A stretch of DNA of 64,000 nucleotides from Streptomyces antarcticus (GCF_026627255.1 NZ_JAPNLM010000011.1:185848-249847); one strand, 5' to 3'; positions 50,638 to 59,872 are shown, counted from the first letter of the stretch. Notes: generated from the sequence alone by a model not told the origin. Numbers and translations are program-made.

Positions 50638-51588
50638 GTCGTGTCCGATGGGTCGTGTGATGCTCCCGCTGGAAACTCGTTCCGTGGGACATGGGGCGGG
50701 GAGATCTTTCGGATGAAGAGTGGGCTCGGCTGGAGCCGCACTTGCCGGCGAATCGCGGGCGGGGTGGACGCTGGCAATGCCGCCGTCGTGTGATCAACGG
50801 GATTCTGTTCCGGCAGCGGACCGGCCTCCCCTGGCGGGACCTGCCCTCCCTGCTTCGGTAGCTGGAAGACGGTTCACGACCGTCATCGAAGATGGTCGGT
50901 GGACGGCACGTGGGAGAGAATCCTGCGGGCTGTCCAGGCCGACGCCGATGCCGAGGGACGGATCGACTGGAGCATGGTCAGCGTCGATTCCACGACCTGC
51001 CGCGCTCATCAGCACGCCGCTGGCGCCCACGCGTGCCCCAAAGATCCCGGGTCGGCGCAGGAGCCCGACGCGTCACCGCTCCGATGAGGCCCTGGGACGC
51101 TCACACGGCGGGCTCACCTGCAAGATCCACCTCGCCGGGGAGGGCGGGTGCCGCCCGCTGGGGTTTGTCATCTCGCCCGGCCAGTGGGGGGACGCACCGC
51201 AAATGATTCCCGTCCTGGAAGAGATCCGCGTGCCCCGGCAGGCTGGTGGACGACCGCGCACCCGGCCCGACCACCTCGGGGGAGATAAGGCGTACTCCTC
51301 ACGCCGCAACCGGCGTCACCTGCGCAGACGCCAGATCAAGCACACGATCCCCGAGCCGAGAGACCAACGGGCCAACCGCCAGCACCGCGGCAGCCAAGGC
51401 GGCCGACCCACAGGGTTCGACAAGACGATCTACCGCCGCCGCAACGAAGTCGAGCGGCCCATCAACCGACTCAAGAACTTCCGCGCCGTCACCACCCGCT
51501 TCGACAAGCGGGCGTACGTCTTCTACGGGGCGGTCACCATCGCCGCGATCCGCCTATGGCTCCGTCCGGAGTGAAACGCCCCGTTCAG
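50636..51588 (+). mobile_element. IS5-family insertion sequence, decayed
   Basis: About 950 bp containing a DDE transposase in three frames. The ends are tentative: GGTCGTGTCCG on the left and CGTTTCACTCC (minus strand) on the right show partial inverted similarity. No target duplication was found. Confidence 0.55.
50691..51574 (+). pseudogene. Frameshifted IS5-family transposase
   Basis: The frame starting ATG 50691 reads GDLSDEEWARLEPHLPANRG and RQRTGLPWRDLP. It stops at TAG 50859 after a one-base shift; the next frame reads SWKTVHDRHRRWSVDGTWER and DWSMVSVDSTTCRAHQHAAG (first DDE Asp). A second shift leads to EALGRSHGGLTCKIHLAGEG, LGGDKAYSSRRNRRHLRRRQ and EVERPINRLKNFRAVTTRFD. The second shift might be the programmed one of ISs of this group, but the first destroys the gene. 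Confidence 0.75.
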
Positions 51589-51589
51589 A

Positions 51590-52412
51590 GGTCCTTGGCA
51601 CCCGGGTAGGGGTCGCGAAGTTCGCTGAGTACACGCTCGTCGACAGCCCTGACGTCCCACAAGGAGCTGTCGAATTCGGTCAGGACGAGCACCAGCTTGT
51701 CCTGGGCGAACCCACGTGCTTCGGCGTCGATCAACGTGACCCGGCCGGCTCGGCTTCCCCCTTGCGGGCTGGCCGCAGCAACTTCAGGTGACGCTCGACA
51801 AGGCCGTGCTCGAACTCGCGGCCGAAGCAAACGGCGAGGACGTCTGGCGCGGTATCGAGCATGTCGCGCAGCGTTTCGCGCTCGTCCGCCTTGGCCCGGT
51901 GAGTGCGAACAGGACGGGCAGTCCGCCGAGTGTGCACACCAGGTGCAGACGCAGCCCCCAGAAGTATCGCGAGTGTGATGCGCAATAGCCGTACTGGGCC
52001 CAGCCTGCCAGGTCCGAGCGTTTGGCCGTCTCGCGGGAGCAACCACAGCCGACCGGTGTGGAGTCGACCAGCCACAGCTCCACAGCGAGGTATCGCGGGC
52101 CACGATCCAGATCATGCTGGTGAGCAGTGAGTACGCGGCGCGCAGCCGCTTGTTGTAGCCGGACTGCTGGGGCACGCAGGGAAGCAGGTGGCCGAAGTCC
52201 CGCCCGACGCGGTGAAGCCGGCGCCGCTCAGAGGTGTATCCGAGCAGCGCCGACATGACCGCGAGCGTGATCAGCTCGGCGTCAGTGAGCTTGGGCGGGA
52301 TTCCGACGACAGGGCGCCACGGCGCCAGCCACGGCGAAGCCTTCAACTCGTCGTCAATCCGGGCACAGAGTGCCGTTGCGAGGGTGTCCAGATCGTGAGT
52401 CTCACATCGACG
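51590..52412 (-). pseudogene. Truncated, frameshifted IS982-family transposase
   Basis: On the minus strand: DDELKASPWLAPWRPVVGIP, PKLTDAELITLAVMSALLGY and LPCVPQQSGYNKRLRAAYSL in frame one; LWLVDSTPVGCGCSRETAKR and DLAGWAQYGYCASHSRYFWG in frame two; ADERETLRDMLDTAPDVLAV and CFGREFEHGLVERHLKLLRP in frame three. This is the IS982 DDE core split by two frameshifts; the C-terminal third is missing. Sequence after it (VTLIDAEARGFAQDKLVLV) is unrelated. Together with the IS5 element it marks a decay hotspot. Confidence 0.7.
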
Positions 52413-52497
52413 TTGGGCGCCCTCGTCTCATGTCCGCGGGCGATCCCTTGGACTCATTCAGGGATCCGGGGCGGTGGGGCGGCGCCCACTGCGGCGA

Positions 52498-53445
52498 CTA
52501 TGCGTCACGGTCATTTCGCAGGGCCTGGATGAGCCAGGGGTACACCGGGATCAGGTTCGGTACTACCTGCCAGCCGTTGACGATCCACACCAGCCGCCAG
52601 TACCGGTCCACCCGGGGATCGTGCGCCTCTTCGAACTGCTGGGCCATCCAGTCCCGGAATTCCGTGTCAGGGGTGCGCGCGAACACCTCGGAGAAGCGGC
52701 GCACGAGGTCGTCGATGACGGGCGCGACCCTGTCGCTGCGCGGGTCGATGCCCAACTCCATGGCCTCGGCCGCCCTCTGACGGGTGAACTCCATCAGTTC
52801 CTCGCCTGCCACGCTCTCGATGTCGAGCGAGCACCCGGCGGCCTGATGTCCGGCCGTCCGGCGCATCCGGGCCCGGAAGTCCTCGTCGCCGACCAGCTCG
52901 GCGAGTTCCACCCAGGCGGCGACCTGCTCGCCGGACGGATCATCGGGGAGGTCGGGCGTGGCAGCGCGGACCATGGCCACCGCGGCCGGGTCGGCATCCA
53001 TCGTGCCGAAGGTGCCATCTATGAAATCGTCGATCAACCGTCGGCGTTCCTCGCCGGACAGCTGCGTGAGCCTGTGCATGAGCTTGGTCTCCTCGGGACT
53101 GGACCCGCGTTTGGCCACGACTCGCAGAACGCTCCGACGCAGTTGCAGCACCCGGATCTGGACGTCCATGGCGTCGGCGTGCGCCGCGGCGACGTCCGCC
53201 ACCGAGAGCTCGCTGTCCAATACCCGTTGAATCGTGGCCAGGTCCATGCCCAGCTCGCGCAGTGTGCGGAGGAGTTCCAGACGAAGCAGTGCGTCGAGGT
53301 CGTAGAGCCGATAACCGGCGGGACTACGGGTGGTCGGCGCTACCACCCCCGAATCGGAGTAGAAGCGGATGGTCCTCACAGACAAGCCGGTCCGCCGGGA
53401 AAGCTCCCCGATCGAATAGAGGGTCGTAACGTCCATGCCCCTCAC
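52498..53445 (-). CDS. MerR-family transcriptional regulator
   Basis: The 315-residue protein has an N-terminal MerR helix-turn-helix (YSIGELSRRTGLSVRTIRFY, with SDSGVVAPTTRSPAGYRLYD as the wing), the second helix pair (LRTLRELGMDLATIQRVLDS), a linker helix, and a C-terminal 200-residue all-helical effector domain (PDLPDDPSGEQVAAWVELAELV to the end). MerR proteins with such tails bind hydrophobic drugs. GTG 53445 with GGAGA is preferred to the ATG three codons later. No obvious target beside it. Confidence 0.85.
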   Translation of the reverse strand: MRGMDVTTLYSIGELSRRTGLSVRTIRFYSDSGVVAPTTRSPAGYRLYDLDALLRLELLRTLRELGMDLATIQRVLDSELSVADVAAAHADAMDVQIRVLQLRRSVLRVVAKRGSSPEETKLMHRLTQLSGEERRRLIDDFIDGTFGTMDADPAAVAMVRAATPDLPDDPSGEQVAAWVELAELVGDEDFRARMRRTAGHQAAGCSLDIESVAGEELMEFTRQRAAEAMELGIDPRSDRVAPVIDDLVRRFSEVFARTPDTEFRDWMAQQFEEAHDPRVDRYWRLVWIVNGWQVVPNLIPVYPWLIQALRNDRDA

Positions 53446-53704
53446 TCTGCCGTCTCCAGCCGCTGGAGACTCAAGGCCATTCCCCCGCTGGGCCCCGACC
53501 GAGACCTCCTCCGAGTTGCTGAAGCATGCGTCACGTGCGCCTACCGGCTACGGTCCCTTGGACTCAATCGTCTAGCTAGTGCTGTGGTCGGAAAGGCGGC
53601 GCCCGGCACGGCACCTCGCCGTGTTGTCGGACCACACCGGTACGTCCAGACTGAGTCACGTAGTCCTCTCGTCCGGTCGTTCGGTCCGGCTCACCGAGCT
53701 ACGG

Positions 53705-54064
53705 ATGTCTTCGACCTATGGGGGGATGTTTGAGGGTTACCCGTGCAAGCCCATCAACGACCGGAAGGTCAGTTGGCTCGAGGGGCAGGCCAAACGTGCG
53801 TTTCCCTCCACGCCGGTCCACCTCGTTCCGCCCTCACGCGAGTACCCGGACGAGGCCGCCGGTGCCTTCGGTCCCGTTGAGGTGCTGCCCTCCGTGGCTT
53901 GCGTCGGCCTCTTCGACTCGGAGGCGCTCGAGCCGGCAATGGACCGGTCGGCCCTCATCGTTGCCTGGTTCCAGCGGGCACCGGATGTCCCGGCCGGCGA
54001 GGACGCTGATCGTGCGCTTCGCAGCATTCGTTGGGATGAGCTGGCCCAGGACTACGAGCTGTAG
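53705..54064 (+). CDS. Hypothetical streptomycete protein
   Basis: The 119-residue product starts SSTYGGMFEGYPCKPINDRK and ends RSIRWDELAQDYEL. It resembles small, conserved streptomycete proteins of unknown function. Sequence before this ATG is not gene-like. It converges with parB. Confidence 0.6.
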   Translation: MSSTYGGMFEGYPCKPINDRKVSWLEGQAKRAFPSTPVHLVPPSREYPDEAAGAFGPVEVLPSVACVGLFDSEALEPAMDRSALIVAWFQRAPDVPAGEDADRALRSIRWDELAQDYEL

Positions 54065-54289
54065 GGCCGCGTTCTGATCACAGCGACTCGTTGGCGGACC
54101 GCGGCGCGGTGCTTTTCCTTCGGTGGGCGAGCAAGGCGCCGACGGCGGACCGGCAACGGGCGGTCGCATCTGGTTGCCCGTTCAGCCGGGTAATGGTTTT
54201 GCGGCGGACCGCCGAGATGGCCTTGGAGTGCATCGGGCCACTCCTCATCGTGCTTCTCATGTCGGTCCGCGCAGAGGCGGTACGTAGAA
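54065..54289. other. Gap between the hypothetical gene and the first parS
   Basis: Non-coding; no clear signal apart from the palindrome that follows at 54290. Confidence 0.4.
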
Positions 54290-54326
54290 GGAGGTGGGGT
54301 GCTAACGGCGTTAGCACCCCACCTCC
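54290..54326. other. parS-like 37-bp perfect palindrome
   Basis: Arms of 18 bases (GGAGGTGGGGTGCTAACG, one central G, then the exact complement) centred at 54308. The inner 19 bp, GTGCTAACGGCGTTAGCAC, recurs at 54702-54720 and 56748-56766. It lies beyond the 3' end of parB, so could also act as a terminator for parB. Confidence 0.8.
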
Positions 54327-54382
54327 ATGGGTGGGACGAGTGCCCGGCTCCGCTGCGAGCCCGGCCTGTACTGGCAGGCGAG

Positions 54383-55477
54383 CTACCCCTGTCCGCCGCG
54401 GGCGGCAAGGAGCCGCTCCAGGAGCACCTCACGCTGCGCTTCGTCCATCTTCTTGAAGACAAGATCGGCTACCCCGTTGCCGTCATTCCAAGGGACTCGG
54501 GGGATCTTGCGGAAGTCCACGAGGAGGGTCGAGTCGTCGGTAGGCTCCGCGGTTGCGAACCGCATCTCCTGCTCTTCGAGTTCCTGGCGCTGGGCAGCGC
54601 CGGTGGGGAGAGCCGGGACCGCAGCCGGAGTTGCGACCGGGACTGGAGTTGAGACCGGGGCCGGGGCCGGGGCCGAAGCCGGGGCCGCAGGTGGAGCCGG
54701 GGTGCTAACGGCGTTAGCACTTGAGGCGGCGGCCTTCTTGTTTCGCTTGCTTGCTGCTCGCTCGGCAAGCGCTCCCGTTGCGGCCGACTGCTGCTGCTGT
54801 GCGGGCAGCTGACCCACGTTGCGGGCGATCTCCACCGGAAGGCTCCGGTCTTCGACCTGCTTCTGAAGCTCGGGCGTGAGCTTGAGAAGGGCCATGCGCT
54901 GGGTGACCCAGGGGCTGGACTTGCCCAGGGCCCGTGCGACAGCGCGCTGGGATCCATGGACCTGGACGAGCCTCGCAAGGGCTTTGGCTTCGTCGAGCGG
55001 GTCGAGGCTCTCGTGCTGGATGGCCGCCGTGAGGGCGGTCTCCAGGAGGGTATCGGCGTCTACGGCCAGGGAGTCGTCGACGTGTACGGGTACGTCATCC
55101 AGGCCGGCCAGGTTCGCCGCGGCGAGACGGCGGTTGCCGTCCACGACGATGTAGGCCGCCGCTCCGACCTCGTCCTCATGACCGGGGTGCGCGGCGAGGA
55201 ACGCCTGCCGGGTTACGACGGCGAGGGGCTGGATGACGCCTCGGGACGTGAGGCTGTCCGCGAGGTCGTCGACAGACTTCAGTTCCTCGCGCGGGTTGTA
55301 CGGGTTGTGCGCAAGGGCGTCCAGGGTGACGCGAAGAGTGCCGGTCTGGCCGGAGGGTGCCTCAGCGGCGGGAAGGTCTTGTCCGGAGAACCGAGCGAAG
55401 GAAGCCGCGCGGCTGCTCATGGGCTGAGCCACTGCGTTGAAGGTGGGGGAGTCCCCGAGCATGTCTGCCTTACTCAT
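54383..55477 (-). CDS. parB: ParB-family centromere-binding protein (partition operon 2)
   Basis: The 364-residue protein has the ParB/Srx CTPase-type domain (about 45-145: LDALAHNPYNPREELKSVDD, VVDGNRRLAAANLAGL, where GNRR replaces the usual GERR) and a helix-turn-helix (about 175-205: GSQRAVARALGKSSPWVTQR). A Pro/Ala-rich linker precedes a short C-terminal domain. It would load on parS, spread and stimulate ParA. Its ATG overlaps the parA stop (ATGA, 55474-55477). A parS copy lies inside the linker code. Confidence 0.85.
   Translation of the reverse strand: MSKADMLGDSPTFNAVAQPMSSRAASFARFSGQDLPAAEAPSGQTGTLRVTLDALAHNPYNPREELKSVDDLADSLTSRGVIQPLAVVTRQAFLAAHPGHEDEVGAAAYIVVDGNRRLAAANLAGLDDVPVHVDDSLAVDADTLLETALTAAIQHESLDPLDEAKALARLVQVHGSQRAVARALGKSSPWVTQRMALLKLTPELQKQVEDRSLPVEIARNVGQLPAQQQQSAATGALAERAASKRNKKAAASSANAVSTPAPPAAPASAPAPAPVSTPVPVATPAAVPALPTGAAQRQELEEQEMRFATAEPTDDSTLLVDFRKIPRVPWNDGNGVADLVFKKMDEAQREVLLERLLAARGGQG
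54702..54720. other. parS-like 19-bp palindrome inside parB
   Basis: GTGCTAACGGCGTTAGCAC, identical in the inner 19 bp to the site at 54290-54326, coding for SANAVST in the parB linker. Confidence 0.75.
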
Positions 55478-56658
55478 GCGATCGACACTCCTCGCGCGAT
55501 CTTCCTCATTTGATGCGACTGCTCGCAGTCAGGCGCGTAGTCGAGGAGTGAACGCTGCTTGCGTACGGCTTCTCGCTGCTCTTTGACGTCGGGCACGACG
55601 GCCAGGACCGGGGGAGTGCCGAGCGACTTCCACTTGTCCAGCGACGAAGTGGCGATGTAGCCGCGGCGGCTGTCGAACTTGTTGACGACGAGACCCAGCT
55701 GCTCGATGACGATGTCGAAGTCTTGTGAGACGGAGCCGATCTGCTGGATCAGCATGCCGTAGGCCTGGGCCGAGGTGTCCTCGGCTTCCACGGGTACGAC
55801 GAGCCCGGATGAGCCGGGCTTTTCACTGTCGCGCTGCCGGCCGTAGGTCAGGGCGGCATCCATGGCGAGGCCGAGGCTGGGCGGCGCGTCCAGAACGATG
55901 ACGTCGAAGTGCTCCTCCAGAGGGGCGAGGGCGCGCTCTAGCGCGGCGTGACGCAGGCCGCGGAAGGTGGTGAGCCCGGAGTCGAGGAGGAACGCGTCGA
56001 ACGCGGCGGGCAGGATGCGCAGTCGACCACCGAAGCGGTCACCGCTTATGGCGACGGTCAGATCGAGCAGCGAGTGCTTGGCCTGCTCGCGGTGCAGCAT
56101 GTGCGTGATGAGGCTTTCCTCGCCGGCCGGGATGGCGGTGAGGCCGAGCTGGTGGGTGAGGTGGCCCTGCGGGTCGTAGTCGACGAGGAGGACCCGTTGT
56201 CCTCCGATCGCCGCATCGGCTGCGGCGCCGATGGCGGACGGGTCTTCCGCGAGCGCCTGGGCGAGGCCGGCGGAGACCGCGGTCTTGCCGACACCGCCCT
56301 TCTGGTTGCAGACGATGATGCGCCGCGTGGTCTGCTGCGCGTGAGCGGGGTTGTCGGCGAGCCAGAGCACCACGGACTGGGCCAGACCCTGGATGTAGGA
56401 GACGCCTCGTTCGCGGCAGTCGGCCTTGAAGTCCTCGTAGAGACCTTCGGGCAGGTAGGTGCCGAACGAATCGGCCCCGGCGGTGTTGACGTTGGGCAGC
56501 TCGTCAGCGCAGCTCCGCCAGGCGTTGATGCCGCTGGCGACGGCATCCTGCATGTCGGTTTGCAGCTGGGCCGCACGGACCTTGAGGGCTTGCTGGAGGT
56601 GGGCGGGCAGCTTGGATACGAGCTTCTCCCGCTCACCTCCCGAGTTAGGAGATGACAT
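55474..56658 (-). CDS. parA: ParA-family ATPase (partition operon 2)
   Basis: The 394-residue protein has an N-terminal helical extension of about 110 residues and a ParA domain: Walker A CNQKGGVGKTAVSAG (about 118-132), A' VLLVDYDPQGHLTHQLG, Walker B FDVIVLDAPPSLGLAMDA and LGLVVNKFDSRRG. Its longer N-terminus could contact DNA and repress the operon, as type Ia ParA proteins do. ATG 56658 is chosen; the upstream part of the frame covers a parS copy. No ribosome site is seen. Confidence 0.85.
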   Translation of the reverse strand: MSSPNSGGEREKLVSKLPAHLQQALKVRAAQLQTDMQDAVASGINAWRSCADELPNVNTAGADSFGTYLPEGLYEDFKADCRERGVSYIQGLAQSVVLWLADNPAHAQQTTRRIIVCNQKGGVGKTAVSAGLAQALAEDPSAIGAAADAAIGGQRVLLVDYDPQGHLTHQLGLTAIPAGEESLITHMLHREQAKHSLLDLTVAISGDRFGGRLRILPAAFDAFLLDSGLTTFRGLRHAALERALAPLEEHFDVIVLDAPPSLGLAMDAALTYGRQRDSEKPGSSGLVVPVEAEDTSAQAYGMLIQQIGSVSQDFDIVIEQLGLVVNKFDSRRGYIATSSLDKWKSLGTPPVLAVVPDVKEQREAVRKQRSLLDYAPDCEQSHQMRKIARGVSIA

Positions 56659-56747
56659 GGCGGCAGCATACTGCCGTCTAGGGGGGTTGAGGCCGTACGT
56701 TAGATGCGTTTCGCCTATTTTCGGCGTTAGTTCGTTCAAATATCCAG

Positions 56748-56766
56748 GTGCTAACGCCGTTAGCAC
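56748..56766. other. parS-like 19-bp palindrome upstream of parA
   Basis: GTGCTAACGCCGTTAGCAC (same arms, central C), 90 bp upstream of the parA start codon. A related half-site GGCGTTAG is at 56723. Confidence 0.75.
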
Positions 56767-57133
56767 TGGCGGTCCTGCCCCTCCGAGGTCGCCCCATCAC
56801 ACCGAGGATCGACCGCTGCGCTGCTGTGCCGACGAGGCTTGATCGAGAGATCCCGCTGGGAGCCTGATGCCGTGGAACACATCGCCGAACAAGGGCTTCG
56901 CCCGAAGCGATCACCGCAGCGGAATCTCCGGCCTGGCCCGTGCGGGCCGCCGCAGCACGACGGTTGGTGGCAGCGTCTCGGATCGAGCGTGTCACCGGTG
57001 TTCTGCACCGTCTCCTGCTGGACGCTCAGCCGGGAGTTCGGTGAGCCCACTTGCGCGCCGACCGCGTTGACTGAGGCCCCGACGGCGATGAACGCCTTCG
57101 ACCGACCGGTCCAGGCTGTGATCCACTGCGCTC
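56767..57133. other. Intergenic region right of the partition operon
   Basis: No gene supported; long frames here have poor composition. It separates the divergent parA and the 57134 gene. Confidence 0.5.
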
Positions 57134-57511
57134 ATGAGCTTGTCGGTGGATGTCTATGTGGTCGGTGCGGACGGGCAGAGGAACGTGCAGGACGTTCCGG
57201 ACGGATGCTCGGACTCAGCGGGCTTCGAGAGCTGGCGTACTCAGGTGTGGGGCGCGGACGTGGTGCGCTCGCTCGGAGCCGTCTTCCTGCCGGTCCTGGC
57301 CGAAGCGGACTTGCAGGTCGAACCCGAGCAGGTCCCCGCGTTCCTGCGTGAGTGCCTGCTGCTCCGCGGGAACCTGGAGAGCATCGTTGGAGGTACGGAA
57401 CCTGTGCGAACGATCGAGGAACACAGGGAAGCGATCACCGAGCGGTTGGCAATCATCGAGGACACTGCCAAGCGAGCGAAGGCGCTGGGAGGCGGAGTCC
57501 TCATCTGGTGA
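57134..57511 (+). CDS. Hypothetical protein
   Basis: The 125-residue protein starts MSLSVDVYVVGADGQRNVQD and ends with a helix EHREAITERLAIIEDTAKRA. It has the composition of a real gene, without a recognised domain. The ATG at 57134 is clear but a ribosome site is weak. Confidence 0.6.
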   Translation: MSLSVDVYVVGADGQRNVQDVPDGCSDSAGFESWRTQVWGADVVRSLGAVFLPVLAEADLQVEPEQVPAFLRECLLLRGNLESIVGGTEPVRTIEEHREAITERLAIIEDTAKRAKALGGGVLIW

Positions 57512-57584
57512 CAGGCCGCTGGCAGCAGCAGCAGCCAGCAGCAGGAGGAGGTGGGCGGGCGGGCATGCGGTCCGTGGACCCTGT

Positions 57585-57830
57585 GCAACCGACCGGAGGA
57601 CATGGTCCGACTCGTCCAGGATCTGTATGCGGCGCAGGGGACCGAACTCGGCCAGGCCATGGAGGCGGCACTCGGCCAGGCCGCCGACCCTGCCGGTCCG
57701 CGGTCGCGCACGCGCATTCCACGTCGAAGTCTTGGCCGCGGTCTCCAACGAGAACCTCGCTCAACTGCTGGTCCGATGGAACGGCGAAACGATGCTCGTG
57801 CGGCGCGGCGACGACTCGTCGACGGGGAAC
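57585..57830 (+). pseudogene. Frameshifted hypothetical gene fragment
   Basis: The plus strand encodes NRPEDMVRLVQDLYAAQGTE then LGQAMEAALGQA in one frame and, after a shift, ARAFHVEVLAAVSNENLAQL and LVRWNGETMLVRRGDDSS in another. Neither extends further. It may be a damaged regulatory or unknown protein. Confidence 0.35.
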
Positions 57831-58102
57831 CAGGCGGCGCCAGCGTGGAACACGGCCCGAGCGCCGTTGCCTTCCGCCGGATGCCCGAACTCGTACACGG
57901 TGTCGCCGTCGCGGACCCTTGCATGGCCAGTGCCCTCCGGTCGGCAGGAGTGTTCTCCGGCAATGGCACGCGCGCAGCGGGCGGGCCGTCCCTGGGGTCG
58001 GTGGACTCGGCTTCGGCTTCGGCCTCGGCTTTGGCTTCGGCAACCGGTTCTTGGCCTGCGGGCGGAGGTCTCAGTCCCTGTTGTTCCAAGAGCCGGCAGG
58101 TC

Positions 58103-58108
58103 TAGAGT
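58103..58108 (+). promoter_or_regulatory. -10 hexamer TAGAGT exactly 6 nt before ATG 58115 (leaderless promoter)
   Basis: TAGAGT, CGACAG, ATG. No ribosome site. Confidence 0.5.
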
Positions 58109-58114
58109 CGACAG

Positions 58115-58468
58115 ATGACCTTGGAATGGGAACAGGTAATCGTTCACTCGGTAGATCCGGCGGCCTTGGGGCAGTGGTGGGCCACGGCCCTTGGTTGGGT
58201 GGTGGTCCACTCCTCGGACGACGAGTTCGAGATCCGGCCGGAGCCGGATCGCCTGCCGGGGCTGGACTTCGTCCGGATTGACGAGAACAAGAAGGCCAAG
58301 AGCCGTCTGCACCTCGACTTCAGGCCCGATGACCAGGACGCCGAGGTGGCACGTCTTGTGGCCCATGGGGCACAGCGTGTTGATATCGGGCAGGGAGATC
58401 AGTCGTGGGTCGTCTTGGCGGACCCCGAAGGCAACGAGTTCTGTGTTCTCGGCCAGCGGCGCCCGTAA
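58115..58468 (+). CDS. VOC-family (glyoxalase-like) protein
   Basis: A 117-residue protein with the paired beta-alpha-beta units of the VOC fold: QVIVHSVDPAALGQWWATAL, LDFVRIDENKKAKSRLHLDF and SWVVLADPEGNEFCVLG. The DPEGNEFCV ending is the common metal-site segment. It may bind a metal and a small substrate; streptomycete copies are often called glyoxalase or bleomycin-resistance proteins. The ATG sits six bases after TAGAGT. Confidence 0.75.
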   Translation: MTLEWEQVIVHSVDPAALGQWWATALGWVVVHSSDDEFEIRPEPDRLPGLDFVRIDENKKAKSRLHLDFRPDDQDAEVARLVAHGAQRVDIGQGDQSWVVLADPEGNEFCVLGQRRP

Positions 58469-58832
58469 GACTCACGGCGGCGCACCGTCACCGTGAGCAG
58501 CCCGCCACGGCGACAGGAGGGCTCAGACGACGGCGTCCCCTGGAGGTATGTCGCACCGTCAGAACGCGCAGAATTGAAATATCGGGCATCTCGCGCCAAA
58601 AGCGACGCGCAGAATGGGGGCTTGAGTCGCCGTTCGCGAAGCACCCGGTATGAGACGACCTTTGTGGCCCTGACAGGCCGTTAGCGCGCCGCTCAGGCGT
58701 TTTTCTCATCGCTACCCGGCAATTCACTGTGACGTGAGGCTGCCGACGGACGCGCGGGGCCGGATGCGGTGGCTTCCATGTGAGGGGATGGTCGATACTG
58801 GCCACCCTCGTGGCAGGTGAAAGGGGCCGCGC
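58469..58832. other. Intergenic region with a dispersed motif
   Basis: No gene. Carries the CAGAATGGGGGCTT motif (58593-58623) that also occurs at 49868-49900. Confidence 0.5.
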
Positions 58833-59642
58833 GTGAGCCAGGCTTCCGGGGCCCTCGTGTTGTGGGACATCGACCGCACGCTGCTCTACGTCGGCGACAT
58901 CGACCGGCAGGTCTACCGGGAGACCTTTGCCGAGGTCGTCGGCCGGCCCGCGGATCGTCTACCGGCCCGCGGTACCGGTGTCACGATGCCGCTGGCGATT
59001 CGGACCCTCCTGACCGGCAACGCCGTACCCGAGCGGGACGTCGAACACCTGCTGCCGAAGATGGTCGAGCTGCTGCCCGTCCATCTCGCCGCACACGCCG
59101 AGGACCTGCGCACCCGGGGCGTTCTCCTGCCAGGAGCCGCCGCCGCCCTGCGCGCCGTACACGACCATCCCGGCTTGATCGCTGCCGTGGTGACCGGGAA
59201 CCTCAAGCCGAACGCCGTACTCAAACTGGAGGCATTCTGCCTCGACGGCTTCCTCGACACCGACATCGGGGGATTCGCCTCGGACGACCACCACCGGCCC
59301 GCTCTCGTCGCAGTCGCCCAGCAGCGCGCGCACGCCAAGCACGGCAGCGCGTTCACCCGCTCGAACACGGTGATCATCGGAGACTCCCTCGAAGACGTCC
59401 GAACGGGACTGGAGGGAGGAGCCTCCGTGATCGGCGTTGCCTCGGGTAAGACCACCGCGTCCGAACTGCGTTCGGCCGGAGCTGACGTGGTGCTCGAATC
59501 CCTCAGCGACGTCACACGGGTCCTCGAAGCGATCTCGCTCCTCACCGCCGTGGGCGCCCGAGGATCCGCGGCGGACTGCCCGAGGGCCGCATGGCCGACG
59601 CGACGCCCAGGGCCAGGCCCTGGAGGTAGCGTGGAGCCATGA
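58833..59642 (+). CDS. HAD-superfamily hydrolase
   Basis: The 269-residue protein has motif I LVLWDIDRTLLYVGD (nucleophile and acid/base Asp), motif II VVTGNLKPNAVLK and motif IV IGDSLEDVRTGLEGG. The capping region is helical. It is a phosphatase or similar, possibly phosphoglycolate-phosphatase-like, with unknown substrate. GTG 58833 has AAGGGG upstream. Its stop overlaps the start of the next gene (ATGA). Confidence 0.8.
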   Translation: MSQASGALVLWDIDRTLLYVGDIDRQVYRETFAEVVGRPADRLPARGTGVTMPLAIRTLLTGNAVPERDVEHLLPKMVELLPVHLAAHAEDLRTRGVLLPGAAAALRAVHDHPGLIAAVVTGNLKPNAVLKLEAFCLDGFLDTDIGGFASDDHHRPALVAVAQQRAHAKHGSAFTRSNTVIIGDSLEDVRTGLEGGASVIGVASGKTTASELRSAGADVVLESLSDVTRVLEAISLLTAVGARGSAADCPRAAWPTRRPGPGPGGSVEP

Positions 59643-59872
59643 CGCGACGGCACCCGGAACTGTCCAAGTCGGAGGAGCCGGCGCTGACGGCTCTGGAGAT
59701 CACCGAGACCGAGTGCCGACGCTGTGGAACCCGGATCGCGGGGATCAACGGCCGCTATGCCTGCCCGTCGTGCGGCTGGGTCAACGATCACTCCGAGGGC
59801 CACAGTCCGCTGCCCTCGGCCGGAGACGACCCGGATGCCCCTGGTCGGCGCAAGCGCAGCGCCTCCAAGTGA
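59639..59872 (+). CDS. Small zinc-ribbon protein
   Basis: The 77-residue protein contains ECRRCGTRIAGINGRYACPS with CGW (CxxC then CPSC), a zinc ribbon, and a basic C-terminus (GRRKRSASK). ATG 59639 overlaps the hydrolase stop, so the two are translationally coupled. Role unknown. Confidence 0.7.
   Translation: MTRRHPELSKSEEPALTALEITETECRRCGTRIAGINGRYACPSCGWVNDHSEGHSPLPSAGDDPDAPGRRKRSASK

Noticed and set aside
56767..57133. Possible gene from 56839
   Set aside because: Frame is rich in Trp/Cys/Pro and its ending overlaps the clear start at 57134.
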